A DNA stretch of 64,000 bases from Akkermansiaceae bacterium (GTDB taxonomy: Bacteria; Verrucomicrobiota; Verrucomicrobiia; Verrucomicrobiales; Akkermansiaceae), in contig JACKQB010000002.1 of assembly GCA_024233115.1 (NCBI GenBank), positions 124,001-188,000 of the forward strand. The letters run 5' to 3'. Below the pieces are notes generated by a model. The model worked only from the letters and a program-made list of their open reading frames with translations, did not search any database and had not been told where the DNA came from. Below, one piece after another: positions 1 through 9,224 of the stretch. How positions within the stretch are numbered: position 1 is the first letter of the stretch; the number at the start of each line of letters is the position of its first letter. The position numbers and the translations under genes are program-made.

Positions 1-932
1 ATGATATAGGTGTTCTCCAGTTCGCCCATGTGCTTCAGTTTTTCCAGGACCGCGCCAATCTGGACATCGATATTCTCGCTACAGGCGAACTCGCGCCCCA
101 GCTCATTGCGAATGGTGCGCTCATCACGGTTGGTCCAGACCCCGCTGACATCAACCTCGTCGCGCACCTTGAGGTCCGTATTGTTAAACGGATGCCTGGG
201 GAGATAATTGGAGGGAAGCTTCGGTTGTTTCGGATTTGCCGGAGGGAGGCTTTTTTTATCCTTGTGGTTCACCGCGCCATATTTGGCGAGAAGTTCGGGC
301 TTCCCATCCCGGGTATCGTGGGGATGAGAAAAACCAAAGTAGATCAAAAACGGCGCCTTATCGTTAGATGCCTCGCGCTGCTCAAGATAGTTGAGCACTT
401 GTTTCGCGTGCCAGGCACTGCCGGTCGCATCGGTGCCGCCCCGCTTGGTGGAATCATGCACCACGGTAAACTTCTTGTTCGCGGCCGCGTAGCTGTTGCC
501 TTTTTTGCAGGTTCGCATGGTGTCGTAGCCCGCCGCATTAAACACCGCCGCCAAGGTATGATCCGCCAGGTCCGCCGGCACATGCCTTGGGTCCGCGGAA
601 AGCGGGCTCCTACCGGGTGTTGTTTTATCCGGCACATGCCAAAGCGTGCGACCGGACATGATCATGTGGCGCGACGGAGTACATACGCCGCCACACCAGG
701 CTCCCATCTGATAGGCACCATCGATCACCATCCCCCCGGCGGCGAGCCGGTCAATCACCGGGGTTTCCAGTGACGAATTCCGGTCGTAGACCTTGAGATC
801 AAAGGCGGCCTGGTCATCGGCCACGATAAACAGGATGTTGGGTCGTTTCGCTGCAGGTGCTTCCGTGCTCAGACCAACCATCAACAAAGGCATTGCGCCT
901 AAAACCAACAAGATTTTGCATTTATTATTCAT
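1..932 (-). CDS. secreted S1-family sulfatase, C-terminus outside window
   Basis: The reading frame opens at an ATG at 932 and stays open to the window edge, giving about 310 residues. It begins MNNKCKILLVLG, a signal peptide, followed by the sulfatase opening motif PNILFIVADDQ near residue 31. The core motif CTPSR (Cys near residue 84) is the site where a formylglycine-generating enzyme would convert Cys to formylglycine. The protein should therefore hydrolyse sulfate esters in the periplasm or outside the cell. It is the last visible gene of a leftward polysaccharide locus with a second sulfatase 70 bp upstream. Substrate cannot be read from the sequence; the neighbouring fucosidase suggests sulfated fucan-like glycans. 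The family call is secure; the missing C-terminus is only a window effect. Confidence 0.9.
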   Translation of the reverse strand, partial: MNNKCKILLVLGAMPLLMVGLSTEAPAAKRPNILFIVADDQAAFDLKVYDRNSSLETPVIDRLAAGGMVIDGAYQMGAWCGGVCTPSRHMIMSGRTLWHVPDKTTPGRSPLSADPRHVPADLADHTLAAVFNAAGYDTMRTCKKGNSYAAANKKFTVVHDSTKRGGTDATGSAWHAKQVLNYLEQREASNDKAPFLIYFGFSHPHDTRDGKPELLAKYGAVNHKDKKSLPPANPKQPKLPSNYLPRHPFNNTDLKVRDEVDVSGVWTNRDERTIRNELGREFACSENIDVQIGAVLEKLKHMGELENTYI

Positions 933-1001
933 CGTTTGATGTCACACGGTTCAAATATTCGTTGTTGTCCTGGTGGTTGTTTGTTAGGAAATCATGAAGA
1001 G

Positions 1002-2618
1002 CTACCTTCTTTTTTTGCGCCCTCTTTTCTCGGTTTTCATTTTTCCGGCTCCGGTCGGTCCGCCGGTATAGGACTCATCCCACTTCAGGGTGGGCGCCTG
1101 CCATTCGGGAATACCGGTGCTCGCCTTCTGGGCATTGAAATCGACATGGAACGGTTTTTCCTTTGCCAGCGGCACGCCGTCGTTGACCATGAGCGGACGG
1201 GCATCATCCCAGAACTTCCCGTAGGCTTTTTTCATCTCGGAAACAAGCTCCGGGTATTGTGCCGTCACATCCACAGTCTGCCCTGGATCATTTTCCATGT
1301 CGTAGAGCACGCCTTCAACGAGCCGGAAGCGCTGGTTGCGCACGGAGTAGCTTTTCCACTTAAATGCATCGGGATTTTCGCCGCGATTCCAGCGGGTCAC
1401 ATGCTGGAAATGCAGCCGGTCCTCCCAAGCAGGGTCTTTCTCCAGCATCAAAGGCTTCAGGCTTCGGCCTTCGAATTTTTGCGTTGCTGGAAGCTCAGCG
1501 CCTGCAAGGTCGGCCAAGGTCGGCAGGATATCGAGATAGCTGACCACCCTGTCCACGGTTCGCCCCTCATTAATCACCCCACCCCAGCGCACAAAAAACG
1601 GCACCCGGACACCGCCCTCCTCGACGGTTCCCTTGAGGCCCTTCATGCCTGCGTTGTAGGACATCATCGCTTTGCCCTCTTGGTCGGTACCGAGCTTCAC
1701 CTGGGGACGACCAGCCTTGCCGTTTAGTCCGCAACCGCTGGTTGTCGTACCATTGTCAGAGGTAAAGATGATGATCGTGTTCTCCATGATCCCCCACTCT
1801 TCCAGCTGGTTGAACAGCTGCCCCATGCAGTCGTCGATATGCTCGATCATGCCGTAAAATCCGGCCGCTTTATGGTTAAACCCGAGATCCAGAAAAACCT
1901 TCTGATAGGTTGGCGGTGCCACAAACGGGCTGTGCGGTGCATTGGTTGATAGATAGGCGAGAAACGGTTTATCGGAATCCTTGACCGATTGAATCCAGCC
2001 CAGGGTGGCCTTGAATAAGACATCGGTGCAATAGCCCTTGGTCTGGACAAACTTGCCGTTGTGTTTGAACACTGGATTGAAGTAGGTGTTACCCGGCACA
2101 TCCGCACACGAGCCTGGGTATGCTTGCCCGATACCCCCGGCTCCGTGGATAAACACCTCGTCAAATCCCCGGCTCTCTGGTTGGTAAGGAGCCTCATCGC
2201 CCAGATGCCATTTGCCAAAATAACCCGACGTGTAGCCAGCCTGCTTCAACACCTGCGGTATGGTGATGGCTTTCAGGTTCAAGCGCTCACGTTCATAGAT
2301 CGTGTGTGTCACCCCGTTTTTGATCGAATGGACACCGGTCATAATCCCTGCCCGGCTCGGGGCACAGGTCGAGCCCATCATAAAGCGGTCAAAGCGGACC
2401 GACTGGGCGTACATTCTGTCCAGCTGCGGTGTCCGTATCCAAGGGTGCCCGTGTGCGCCCACCGGCGCATACCCCTGATCATCCGTCATGATGAAGACGA
2501 TGTTAGGTTTGGTCGCAGCCTGAGTGTCAGCCAGGGCAACTAACACAAAAATCGATGTCACCCAGAATGACATCATCGAGCACATGCCGGCGACTCTGTT
2601 CAGTATCCTGTTATTCAT
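1002..2618 (-). CDS. secreted S1-family sulfatase with basic C-terminal tail
   Basis: About 538 residues. I prefer the ATG at 2618 (MNNRILNRV) over an in-frame GTG at 2630, because the two flanking secreted enzymes also start MNN or MNR. A signal peptide is followed by KPNIVFIMTDDQGY, the metal-binding start of sulfatases, and by CAPSR (Cys near residue 85), the formylglycine site. The FTSDNG motif is also present. The predicted role is exolytic or endolytic desulfation of a polysaccharide outside the cytoplasm. The protein ends in a strongly basic tail (KTEKRGRKKRR), a feature shared with the GH29 gene next door and with the sulfatase at 11035. A promoter-like element lies at 2672-2721, upstream of the start. 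Confidence 0.92.
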   Translation of the reverse strand: MNNRILNRVAGMCSMMSFWVTSIFVLVALADTQAATKPNIVFIMTDDQGYAPVGAHGHPWIRTPQLDRMYAQSVRFDRFMMGSTCAPSRAGIMTGVHSIKNGVTHTIYERERLNLKAITIPQVLKQAGYTSGYFGKWHLGDEAPYQPESRGFDEVFIHGAGGIGQAYPGSCADVPGNTYFNPVFKHNGKFVQTKGYCTDVLFKATLGWIQSVKDSDKPFLAYLSTNAPHSPFVAPPTYQKVFLDLGFNHKAAGFYGMIEHIDDCMGQLFNQLEEWGIMENTIIIFTSDNGTTTSGCGLNGKAGRPQVKLGTDQEGKAMMSYNAGMKGLKGTVEEGGVRVPFFVRWGGVINEGRTVDRVVSYLDILPTLADLAGAELPATQKFEGRSLKPLMLEKDPAWEDRLHFQHVTRWNRGENPDAFKWKSYSVRNQRFRLVEGVLYDMENDPGQTVDVTAQYPELVSEMKKAYGKFWDDARPLMVNDGVPLAKEKPFHVDFNAQKASTGIPEWQAPTLKWDESYTGGPTGAGKMKTEKRGRKKRR

Positions 2619-2671
2619 GTTATGACCCACGTGGGAATTTGACTTTGGCTACGTTTCACTCTATTAGCTTC

Positions 2672-2721
2672 CAGAATACACTAATTCCAGATCTTGCATA
2701 TCCCCAAAAAAGGGTATGGTT
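2672..2721 (-). promoter_or_regulatory. shared operator/promoter element, copy A
   Basis: Read on the minus strand, a TACCC-N6-GGGG inverted repeat leads into GGATATGCAAGA, and 24 nt after the first G of the GGG half-site comes GTGTATTCT, whose TATTCT (2673-2678) is a -10-like box. The ATG of the sulfatase is about 55 nt downstream. The whole block aligns with 5361-5410 (39 of 50 positions by eye) and more loosely with 9225-9275. The half-site covers the -35 position, which suggests activator-dependent transcription; the regulator is not in the window. Confidence 0.6.
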
Positions 2722-2822
2722 GCACGATCTTCACACCGTTGGTAGGGTAGACCTCTCTTTGCCACTTGTTTGGTGAATCCGGGGCGCAGGGGCGTAATTT
2801 TCCAGAGGTCGGTGTATTGAAG

Positions 2823-4445
2823 CTACCGCTTCCCGGCTTTCTTTTTTTTCTTGTTCCCACCTGGGTCATGCCCCTCCAGATCGACATCCTTGGTGCCTTT
2901 GAGCGCTGAGGATGCATCACGGACGATCACGTTCGGGTGGTGCTGCTGTTCGGTGGTCACAAGCTCAAACGACCAGGCATACTGGCTTGGGCCCAAGTCG
3001 GACGGTGGAAAAATCCGCACCCCCTGCGGCGTCATCCTCCACGTCACTTTGGCGTCGGACCCCAGCAGTTGTATTGCCTGAATCTGGTCGGTTTTCCAAC
3101 CGGCTGTTCCGGTGATGGTGAATGCCGCCTTGGGTTGTTTCAGCTTGATGGCGTAGAGATTTTTGCCACGGGTGGTGAAAACCAAGTGCTCGTCCTTCTG
3201 GTCGGACACTTTCCAGTAGCGGGATCCATAGATGGCAGCCCCGTTGACTCTGAGCCATTGCCCCATGGCATGCAGGCGCTCGACCTGTGGTTCGGGGATG
3301 GTGCCGTCCGCCTTCGGGCCGATGTTGACCAGGAAGTTCCCGTTGCGACTGATCACCTCGATCATCTCGTGGATGACACTTTCAATCGCCTTGTAGGTAT
3401 CGTTTTCCAGGTAGCCAAAGGAGGTTCCGAAGGTCGTGCAGCTCTGCCACTTGGGACCGATCACCTTGAGCTTGAGGTTGTCTTTTTCCAGGCAGCCGAC
3501 GCCGTCGGGCCAGTTGCGGTTGGCCCCCTTGTTGTTGACATAAACCGCCTGTCCACGGGCAGCGCCGTCGTTCATGAAATCGGTGATCATGCCACGGACT
3601 CGGTCATCAAAATACTGGACCTCCGGTTTGGCTTTTCCTTTTCGCACCTGGTTGCCATCGCGGGTGTAGATGGGAAAATCGTCCATCCAGAGGAAGTCGG
3701 GCTGGTACTTTTGCTGGATCTCTTTCCAGCGGGCCACGTAGTCGTCGACAAACTCCTTAGTGGTGCCGAACGGACCGTAGAGAGAGACTGCTTCCGGCAC
3801 GCGCTTGATCTCTTCAACGATCGCGTCATGCGGCACGGCATTGACCACATACTGCTTCTTGGTAAAGAAACTCTGGTGGCGTTCGCGGTGATAGGACGGT
3901 GCGTATTTGAGGCCCTGTTTCTTCAGTGCTTTCCCGAGGTCCCCTACCAGATCGCGTTTAGGTCCCTTGTCCACCGCGTTCCACGGTGTTAGATCGGAGT
4001 CCCAGTTCGCCCAGCCGTCGTGGTGCTCGGCGGTCATCACGACATAGTGCGCCCCCACTTCCTTGAACAGCTTTGCCCAGGCATCCGGATCCCAATTTTC
4101 AGCTTTAAACTCCGGGATGATATCTTTGTAGCCGAATTCCGGTGGTGTTTTTCCCCAGCGCTTTTGCAGGTAGGGGTAATAATGCTTCGGATCGGAATAG
4201 AGCATTTTGGGCACGTGCTCGGCGTAGCCTCGCCCTCCCTTACGGTAACCGATGGCGCTGTATGGCCCCCAGTGGATGAAGATGCCGACCTTGCCGTCGT
4301 CAAACCAGGCAGGGACGGGCATTTTTTGTAATGACTCCCACGAGCCGTCGTAGGGTTTCCTGGCTGTTTGGGCGTAAAGACCCGCCTGGGCATAGAGAAC
4401 CAAGGCCATAATGGATGTTAGAACTTTAAGTTGTTTCCTATTCAT
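2823..4445 (-). CDS. alpha-L-fucosidase, GH29, secreted, lysine-rich tail
   Basis: 540 residues with an N-terminal signal peptide (about residues 1-26). The GH29 barrel opens with WFDDGKVGIFIHWGPYS; EHHDGWANWDS and PKRDLVGDLG are typical family segments. The LWMDD motif near residue 255 carries the probable aspartate nucleophile. A C-terminal beta domain follows, then a lysine-rich end (GGNKKKKKAGKR). The enzyme should release alpha-linked L-fucose from glycans in the periplasm or medium by a retaining mechanism. It sits between a sulfatase and a PEP-CTERM gene in the same direction. The upstream leader lacks a clear ribosome-binding site. Specificity within GH29 and the role of the basic tail are unknown. 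Confidence 0.93.
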   Translation of the reverse strand: MNRKQLKVLTSIMALVLYAQAGLYAQTARKPYDGSWESLQKMPVPAWFDDGKVGIFIHWGPYSAIGYRKGGRGYAEHVPKMLYSDPKHYYPYLQKRWGKTPPEFGYKDIIPEFKAENWDPDAWAKLFKEVGAHYVVMTAEHHDGWANWDSDLTPWNAVDKGPKRDLVGDLGKALKKQGLKYAPSYHRERHQSFFTKKQYVVNAVPHDAIVEEIKRVPEAVSLYGPFGTTKEFVDDYVARWKEIQQKYQPDFLWMDDFPIYTRDGNQVRKGKAKPEVQYFDDRVRGMITDFMNDGAARGQAVYVNNKGANRNWPDGVGCLEKDNLKLKVIGPKWQSCTTFGTSFGYLENDTYKAIESVIHEMIEVISRNGNFLVNIGPKADGTIPEPQVERLHAMGQWLRVNGAAIYGSRYWKVSDQKDEHLVFTTRGKNLYAIKLKQPKAAFTITGTAGWKTDQIQAIQLLGSDAKVTWRMTPQGVRIFPPSDLGPSQYAWSFELVTTEQQHHPNVIVRDASSALKGTKDVDLEGHDPGGNKKKKKAGKR

Positions 4446-4503
4446 TATGTGTAATCTATCTTGGAGGGGCCTTGATGGGGAGTCGGTCAGTGTGCAAAGA
4501 ATA

Positions 4504-4534
4504 ACCGGCGGGCAGAGAAACCTCCACCCACCGG
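4504..4534 (-). terminator. hairpin downstream of the PEP-CTERM gene
   Basis: CCGG-C-GGG-CA-GAG pairs with CTC-CA-CCC-A-CCGG around an AAAC loop, and the minus-strand continuation is T-rich (TTATTCTTTG). It lies just after the stop of the gene ending at 4555, so it is a plausible imperfect intrinsic terminator. Confidence 0.45.
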
Positions 4535-4554
4535 TGAATACACAAACAGTTTAA

Positions 4555-5286
4555 TTATCTACGGCGACGCAGCAGCAGTACGAGACCACCCAGGCCGAGA
4601 AGAGCGGTAATTGATGGCTCGGGAACAGCGTTGACAGAGCCGTTTACCGTCCAGTTGTCAAGACGAGTTGCACTCGCACTATCGGTGTCGTTTTGCCTGT
4701 CATCATAAGCAATCCGAATCATAATCGTGCTCAATCCGTCGAATTGGCCAGCAGTGAAAGTGCCTTCACCGCCACCACTGGTTCCGGACATGCCGGTATC
4801 GGCAAACGTATTGAAATTAACGGTCTGGGTCGTAGCTGTACCGAGCGTTCCCTGGTTCCGGTATTCCACATCGGCCGCAAAAGCATCCACGCTTGTTCTG
4901 ATGGCCCAATCGTTGGTACCATTAGCCGATTTGCCAATATCAAATGTAAGCGTATCCAGATCGAATGTGAATCCTGAGTCAGCGGTGATACTGAACTCCC
5001 AATACTGTCCGGAAGTCCAAGCCGCCGACATGTTATCCGCAGTGCCATTCTCAACACCCTGCCCCTCCGACGTAAATAGGTTTGCTTCGGAAGTGACTGA
5101 GTCATCAAAGTCAGGACTTGTCGGGCCGCCTGCGGAGAGGTGAGTGGCTAACACATCCGGAATTTTGTGGGTTGCGTCGTCATCAAAGTTGTATTGTACC
5201 AGGACAACGGCTTGAGAAGATAGGGTGCTCGCGCAGAGTGCAGCGCCGATGATTCCTAGAGTGGTTTTCATAGTAGTGGTTTTCAT
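4555..5286 (-). CDS. PEP-CTERM sorting-domain protein
   Basis: 243 residues. It has a signal peptide (MKTTTMKTTLGIIGAALC) and ends VPEPSITALLGLGGLVLLLRRRR: a PEP motif, a hydrophobic helix and an arginine cluster. This is the classical tripartite signal recognised by exosortase, so the protein is likely exported, cleaved and surface-attached or released into extracellular material. The central part is Asp/Thr-rich and resembles a beta-sandwich domain (for example YNFDDDATHKIPD), but no enzymatic motif is visible. An in-frame alternative ATG exists five codons in. It has its own promoter-like element (5361-5410) and a downstream hairpin. A role in carbohydrate binding is suggested only by its neighbours. 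Confidence 0.85.
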   Translation of the reverse strand: MKTTTMKTTLGIIGAALCASTLSSQAVVLVQYNFDDDATHKIPDVLATHLSAGGPTSPDFDDSVTSEANLFTSEGQGVENGTADNMSAAWTSGQYWEFSITADSGFTFDLDTLTFDIGKSANGTNDWAIRTSVDAFAADVEYRNQGTLGTATTQTVNFNTFADTGMSGTSGGGEGTFTAGQFDGLSTIMIRIAYDDRQNDTDSASATRLDNWTVNGSVNAVPEPSITALLGLGGLVLLLRRRR

Positions 5287-5360
5287 TGTATAATGAGTCG
5301 TTTTTTGTTAGGTGGACCTGGGCCTTGGGATGTGCAAGGCTAACTCAGATTCTTTGACTC

Positions 5361-5410
5361 CATCATACACATATTCCCAATCCTGCATATACCCAGAAAA
5401 GGGTATATTT
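5361..5410 (-). promoter_or_regulatory. shared operator/promoter element, copy B
   Basis: On the minus strand a near-perfect inverted repeat ATATACCC-N6-GGGTATAT continues into GCAGGA, and 24 nt from the first G of the half-site comes GTGTATGAT, with -10-like TATGAT at 5362-5367. The PEP-CTERM start codon is 76 nt downstream. This is the cleanest of the three copies and shows the dyad best. Confidence 0.65.
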
Positions 5411-5444
5411 TGACGAAAAGATGATGGATTTTGAAGGAGCGCAC

Positions 5445-8180
5445 TTACGGCACAAACTTCACGCGCAGGGTCTGTCCCGACCTCAAACCCAGCCCCTGCG
5501 GAAAACGAACCACATAGCGACCATTTTCATGTTTGAAATCCGATGCGATCTCCTTGTCGTCAATCGTTGACAGTGCCGTTTTGGCCTGGGTGCCGTCAAC
5601 CACATCCACAGCGAACTCTTTCAGATCAAGACTGCCATAGTGCAGAGCAAGCGATGCCGTCTGTTGCCCGCCCGCCACTTTCTGTGAAAAGCCACCCCAC
5701 CCCTCGGCCGCCGTAAACCCTGCGCGGAAGTCTTCCGGCGTCAGCCGAGGGCCAAAGGCGAGTTTCCCTGCGGGTCCGTCATACTGGTAACCGCAGGCAG
5801 CCATGTAGGCACCGTAACTGGCCATCGCACGCGAGTAGTGGTCGCTGCACTCGATCTCGTTATACGGGTTTCGATCCTTGGGCTGGTAGCGGTCGTAGAT
5901 CGCCTTACCGATGGCCAGGCCTTCTTCCGTCATCCCTTCCCAGATCATGTGGGCGGCGACCTGCCACTCAAAGCCGGTCATACATTCATTGAGATAGCCC
6001 GCGTAACTCTTCTTGCCGCTCTTGGGCTCGATTTTCCCATGGGGGAAAGTACACATCACCAGACCTGCGTCGCCCGCCGTGGCGTACCAGCGACCATTGG
6101 TCATCACCTTGCGGAAGGCACCTACATCGGGGGTGAAGTTATATTTCCAGAGCGCCTCCAGGCTCTTGCGGATTTTATCTTTGGGCAAAATGGGGTCAAT
6201 ACCGACATTCCAGAGCCATGAATCCCCCAGGACCTGGTCAATATGGCAGCCGTTGGTGGAACCGTGTTTTTCATGATCCGACTCACCGGGTTTATGGATG
6301 AAATAACCAAACTTCTCGTTCCAGAGCAGATCCACCATCGCGGGTGCCCCCTTGGCAACGATGCTTTCGTAGCGTTGCGCGACGGCAGGCTGGTCCATCT
6401 GTCGAGCCATCACCGCAGAGGCTTTGAGGGCTGCGTGGTAGAGGTTGATCAACCAATGCACTTGTCCATGCCATGGCTCGTCGAGCGTGTTGTGCTGCGG
6501 CCCTTCCAGCATGCCGTCCTCGTCGGCGTCCCATTTATGGATCACATGATCCATGGCTACCTTGACCCGGCTCCAAATGCTTTTGAGAAAGCTGTAGTCC
6601 GTCGTCATCTGGCTCTCGCGCAAGACACGTAGGATCGTACCGCAATTGCCATCGATGGCATCACCAAATTTTCCAGATCCATACCGATGCCGCATGACCC
6701 CGGACTTCGGGTCGAAGCCCAGGCCGAACTCGACCTTGTCCCGGCATTCGCGTTCGATCTGTGGGAACACCCGTGCCAGTCCCTGCGCATAATGCCAGAC
6801 GTGTGTGCAGTTCCCCGGGCAGCATTTGACGCCTTCGTCAAAGTTGTAGTACTCGGGTTCCTTGCCGTGCGCACCGAGACGCTGCCCGAGCTGGGTTTGC
6901 ACACAGTTCACAGTGACAAATGTGCGTTCCAGGAACCAGTACGGCAAGGTCGAGTCATACCAGGTATCCACCCATTTCCGGGTGGTGCCGTAGAGTTCAT
7001 TTTCACGCTGGGCGACAGCGGCGGATGCGCCTGTTGCGGTTGGCCAGAGTGTTGCGTAATGATTGGGTGCCTTGAGGGTTTTACGCCCGAATTCCTTGGT
7101 ATACTGGGTGATGGGAAAGCGCCAGGAAAGGGCAAAGCTGATAGTCTGGGACTCACCCGGTTTTAACTCGACCGATTTTCCAAGCGAAGCAAATGCCCGC
7201 TCACTGAAATCCAGCTCGCTAACCGCGCCGTTTTCCAGGCCGTCCGGCTTGGCAACAAACACACCAGCGCCGCCGGGCTGACGACGCGCGATATCCACAA
7301 TGTCGGGTAATCCCCCGCCCATCAACCCCAACGCCATCGAGCCCATACCAAGGGCATTGGCAGCTTTGTTTTTACCTACTTTGATTTTCCCCATTGTCGC
7401 CGAGCATTCAACCGCTGAGAGGCTGTCCAATTCGCGGTACACACAGAGTCTCTTTCCAGACTTGGTGTTAGAAATGTTTTCAATCCAACCGGCAATCGCT
7501 ACTTTCTGGTCACCCGGCGACGTGTTTTTGAGGGTGTAACGCATCACAATCACAGGGTAGCTGGAGTCATCCCGGTTGAGTGGAATAAACGGTGTGTAGG
7601 CCTGAAGTCGCACCTCCACCGGGCAGCTCGCATCAGCAAAATCCACAGTAGCCATGGGATACTGGTTGGTAAATTCCACCTTGGCAAACCCCTTGCCGTC
7701 CAGCGAAAACTCCTTACCTCCCGCCTTGATGGCGAAGCCCTGACTCATCGGGCACCGCGCGACATCCGGGCTGACAAATCGAGGTCCCTTGGGGGTGTTA
7801 TTCTTCGTGTCACGCGCTCCACCCAGATTCCAATGCCAGAGCTGGCCATCACCGCCGAGATACACCTGTCCCGTGCAAATGCCATTGATCGGCATGCCGA
7901 TATATTTCAAATCCGGTGCCGTCGCCGTCAGTGCCTCGCCCCGCGCATAGAGACCGGCAATCCAGTCCTTGCTCAACTTCTTGTCGGCGGGGATGATCTT
8001 GTCGAAATCCGCGGGCGAAAAGGGACCCGCCATCACCGGCACCCGACCGGCCGCCAGCAACGCCGCAGTCAGTCCGGTCGTTTTAAGGAAATTGCGCCGT
8101 GCTATCGACGTTGGGCTGCAAGTGTCGGAGGCCCCGCAACTGCTGTTGTCGAGGCGTGGGTGGATTGCTGTTTTTTTCAT
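5445..8180 (-). CDS. Tat-exported GH116-like glycoside hydrolase
   Basis: 911 residues. The N-terminus carries a twin-arginine signal (SIARRNFLKTTGLTAALLAAG, Arg28-Arg29), so the folded enzyme is exported by Tat. The layout matches the GH116 family (non-lysosomal glucosylceramidase type): an N-terminal beta-domain with YIGMPINGICTGQVYLGGDG, then an alpha/alpha-barrel catalytic domain with EGPQHNTLDEP (probable nucleophile Glu region) and GFEWQVAAHMIWEGM. GH116 enzymes cleave beta-glucosides, beta-xylosides or N-acetylglucosaminides; the exact substrate cannot be read here. It starts 9 bp after the stop of the GH117-type gene, so the two are almost certainly cotranscribed from the element at 9225-9275. 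Family call is good, substrate open. Confidence 0.82.
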   Translation of the reverse strand: MKKTAIHPRLDNSSCGASDTCSPTSIARRNFLKTTGLTAALLAAGRVPVMAGPFSPADFDKIIPADKKLSKDWIAGLYARGEALTATAPDLKYIGMPINGICTGQVYLGGDGQLWHWNLGGARDTKNNTPKGPRFVSPDVARCPMSQGFAIKAGGKEFSLDGKGFAKVEFTNQYPMATVDFADASCPVEVRLQAYTPFIPLNRDDSSYPVIVMRYTLKNTSPGDQKVAIAGWIENISNTKSGKRLCVYRELDSLSAVECSATMGKIKVGKNKAANALGMGSMALGLMGGGLPDIVDIARRQPGGAGVFVAKPDGLENGAVSELDFSERAFASLGKSVELKPGESQTISFALSWRFPITQYTKEFGRKTLKAPNHYATLWPTATGASAAVAQRENELYGTTRKWVDTWYDSTLPYWFLERTFVTVNCVQTQLGQRLGAHGKEPEYYNFDEGVKCCPGNCTHVWHYAQGLARVFPQIERECRDKVEFGLGFDPKSGVMRHRYGSGKFGDAIDGNCGTILRVLRESQMTTDYSFLKSIWSRVKVAMDHVIHKWDADEDGMLEGPQHNTLDEPWHGQVHWLINLYHAALKASAVMARQMDQPAVAQRYESIVAKGAPAMVDLLWNEKFGYFIHKPGESDHEKHGSTNGCHIDQVLGDSWLWNVGIDPILPKDKIRKSLEALWKYNFTPDVGAFRKVMTNGRWYATAGDAGLVMCTFPHGKIEPKSGKKSYAGYLNECMTGFEWQVAAHMIWEGMTEEGLAIGKAIYDRYQPKDRNPYNEIECSDHYSRAMASYGAYMAACGYQYDGPAGKLAFGPRLTPEDFRAGFTAAEGWGGFSQKVAGGQQTASLALHYGSLDLKEFAVDVVDGTQAKTALSTIDDKEIASDFKHENGRYVVRFPQGLGLRSGQTLRVKFVP

Positions 8181-8189
8181 ATTTTTTCG

Positions 8190-9218
8190 TTATTCCGCCG
8201 ACTCATTGGTTGGGGTGACCTTACACTCAAAGCGTTTGAGATAAGGCAGCTTCCCGTCTGTCCCGATCTCAAGCCCCCAATGGGGAAGGCCTCCTTTGTC
8301 GCTAACGGAAATTGCCTCGGGGCGATAAAACCCACCCGCCCTTGGACCGTCTATCACATCGTGCGTTTTTGAAAAGTGGACACCATCGGCTGCATACTGG
8401 ATCGTCTTGATAATGTCCGCCGGTCCGGTGTCCCCGATCATTGCCGCCACCCCCTGCCCCTGCGGCCAGGCCAAAACGGCATGGTTTCCCGGGATCACCG
8501 GATTATCCGGATGTTTGACATAGGGACCCTGCGGATGATCTGCGATAGCGAGCCCCATCTGGGTGTGTGATGGCTTTTTGCCCAACTGCCGTCCCTTGTA
8601 GTAGAGCCAGTATTTGCCTTCACGCACCATCAGGCAGGCATCGTCGATCAGGTGGCTGTCGAAGTCCTCCTGCTTGTCGCTGTTCCTTAACACCGGGTTG
8701 TTAGGCAATCGCAGCCATGGACCATCCGGTGAGTCGGCGACCGCAATCCCGATCCTGGAATCGGGCATCACCTTCGGCTTGGAGGAAATGCCTGTATAAA
8801 ACAACCAGTATTTCCCCTCGGCGACCAGGATGTTAGGTGTAAAGACACTGGCTTCGTCCCAGGCACCGGAACCCGGCTTCCCCGTATTTCCCGTATTTCC
8901 CTTGTTCCCCTTGGCTAGCGCCATTCCTTTTTCTGTCCAGGCTTTGCCGTCCGGCGAGGTGGCATACCACAGCGTCGCATCGTAGCCGCTTTTTTTAGGC
9001 CCCTTGGAATACCACACGTAGTACAGCTCACCGACCTTGATGATATCGCTGGGGTCGCGACGCATCACGCCCTTCTCTGCACCAATTCCGGTCACATTCG
9101 AACGCGACACCACGACCTTGCCATAGTCCGCTCGTGATTTCGGCGAAGCGGACCCGGTCGACTGGGCGTATGCCGAGATGGTGCTCCATAAACCGATGAT
9201 GAAAACCAGCTTGTTCAT
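8190..9218 (-). CDS. secreted GH117/GH43-type five-bladed beta-propeller hydrolase
   Basis: 342 residues from the ATG at 9218; a longer frame using a TTG at 9236 would run over the -10 box and is unlikely. A signal peptide (MNKLVFIIGLWSTISAYAQ) is followed by GVMRRDPSDIIKVGELYYVWYSK, DATLWYATSPDG, WDEASVFTPNILVAEGKYWL and HLIDDACLMVREGKYWLYYKG, the repeated blades and acidic residues of the GH43/GH117 superfamily. The wording is closest to GH117 (exo-acting anhydrogalactosidases) as I know it, but related families cannot be excluded. It heads a two-gene operon with the GH116-like enzyme. The start codon lies only 8 nt after the -10-like box, so the transcript may be leaderless. Confidence 0.72.
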   Translation of the reverse strand: MNKLVFIIGLWSTISAYAQSTGSASPKSRADYGKVVVSRSNVTGIGAEKGVMRRDPSDIIKVGELYYVWYSKGPKKSGYDATLWYATSPDGKAWTEKGMALAKGNKGNTGNTGKPGSGAWDEASVFTPNILVAEGKYWLFYTGISSKPKVMPDSRIGIAVADSPDGPWLRLPNNPVLRNSDKQEDFDSHLIDDACLMVREGKYWLYYKGRQLGKKPSHTQMGLAIADHPQGPYVKHPDNPVIPGNHAVLAWPQGQGVAAMIGDTGPADIIKTIQYAADGVHFSKTHDVIDGPRAGGFYRPEAISVSDKGGLPHWGLEIGTDGKLPYLKRFECKVTPTNESAE

Positions 9219-9224
9219 GTTAAT

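Noticed and set aside
30..773. 247-codon open frame on the plus strand
   Set aside because: It lies antisense to a clear sulfatase with signal peptide and CTPSR motif; its translation shows no protein-like features.
2937..3992. 351-codon plus-strand frame inside the fucosidase gene
   Set aside because: Long antisense frame caused by GC bias; the minus strand encodes a full GH29 enzyme.
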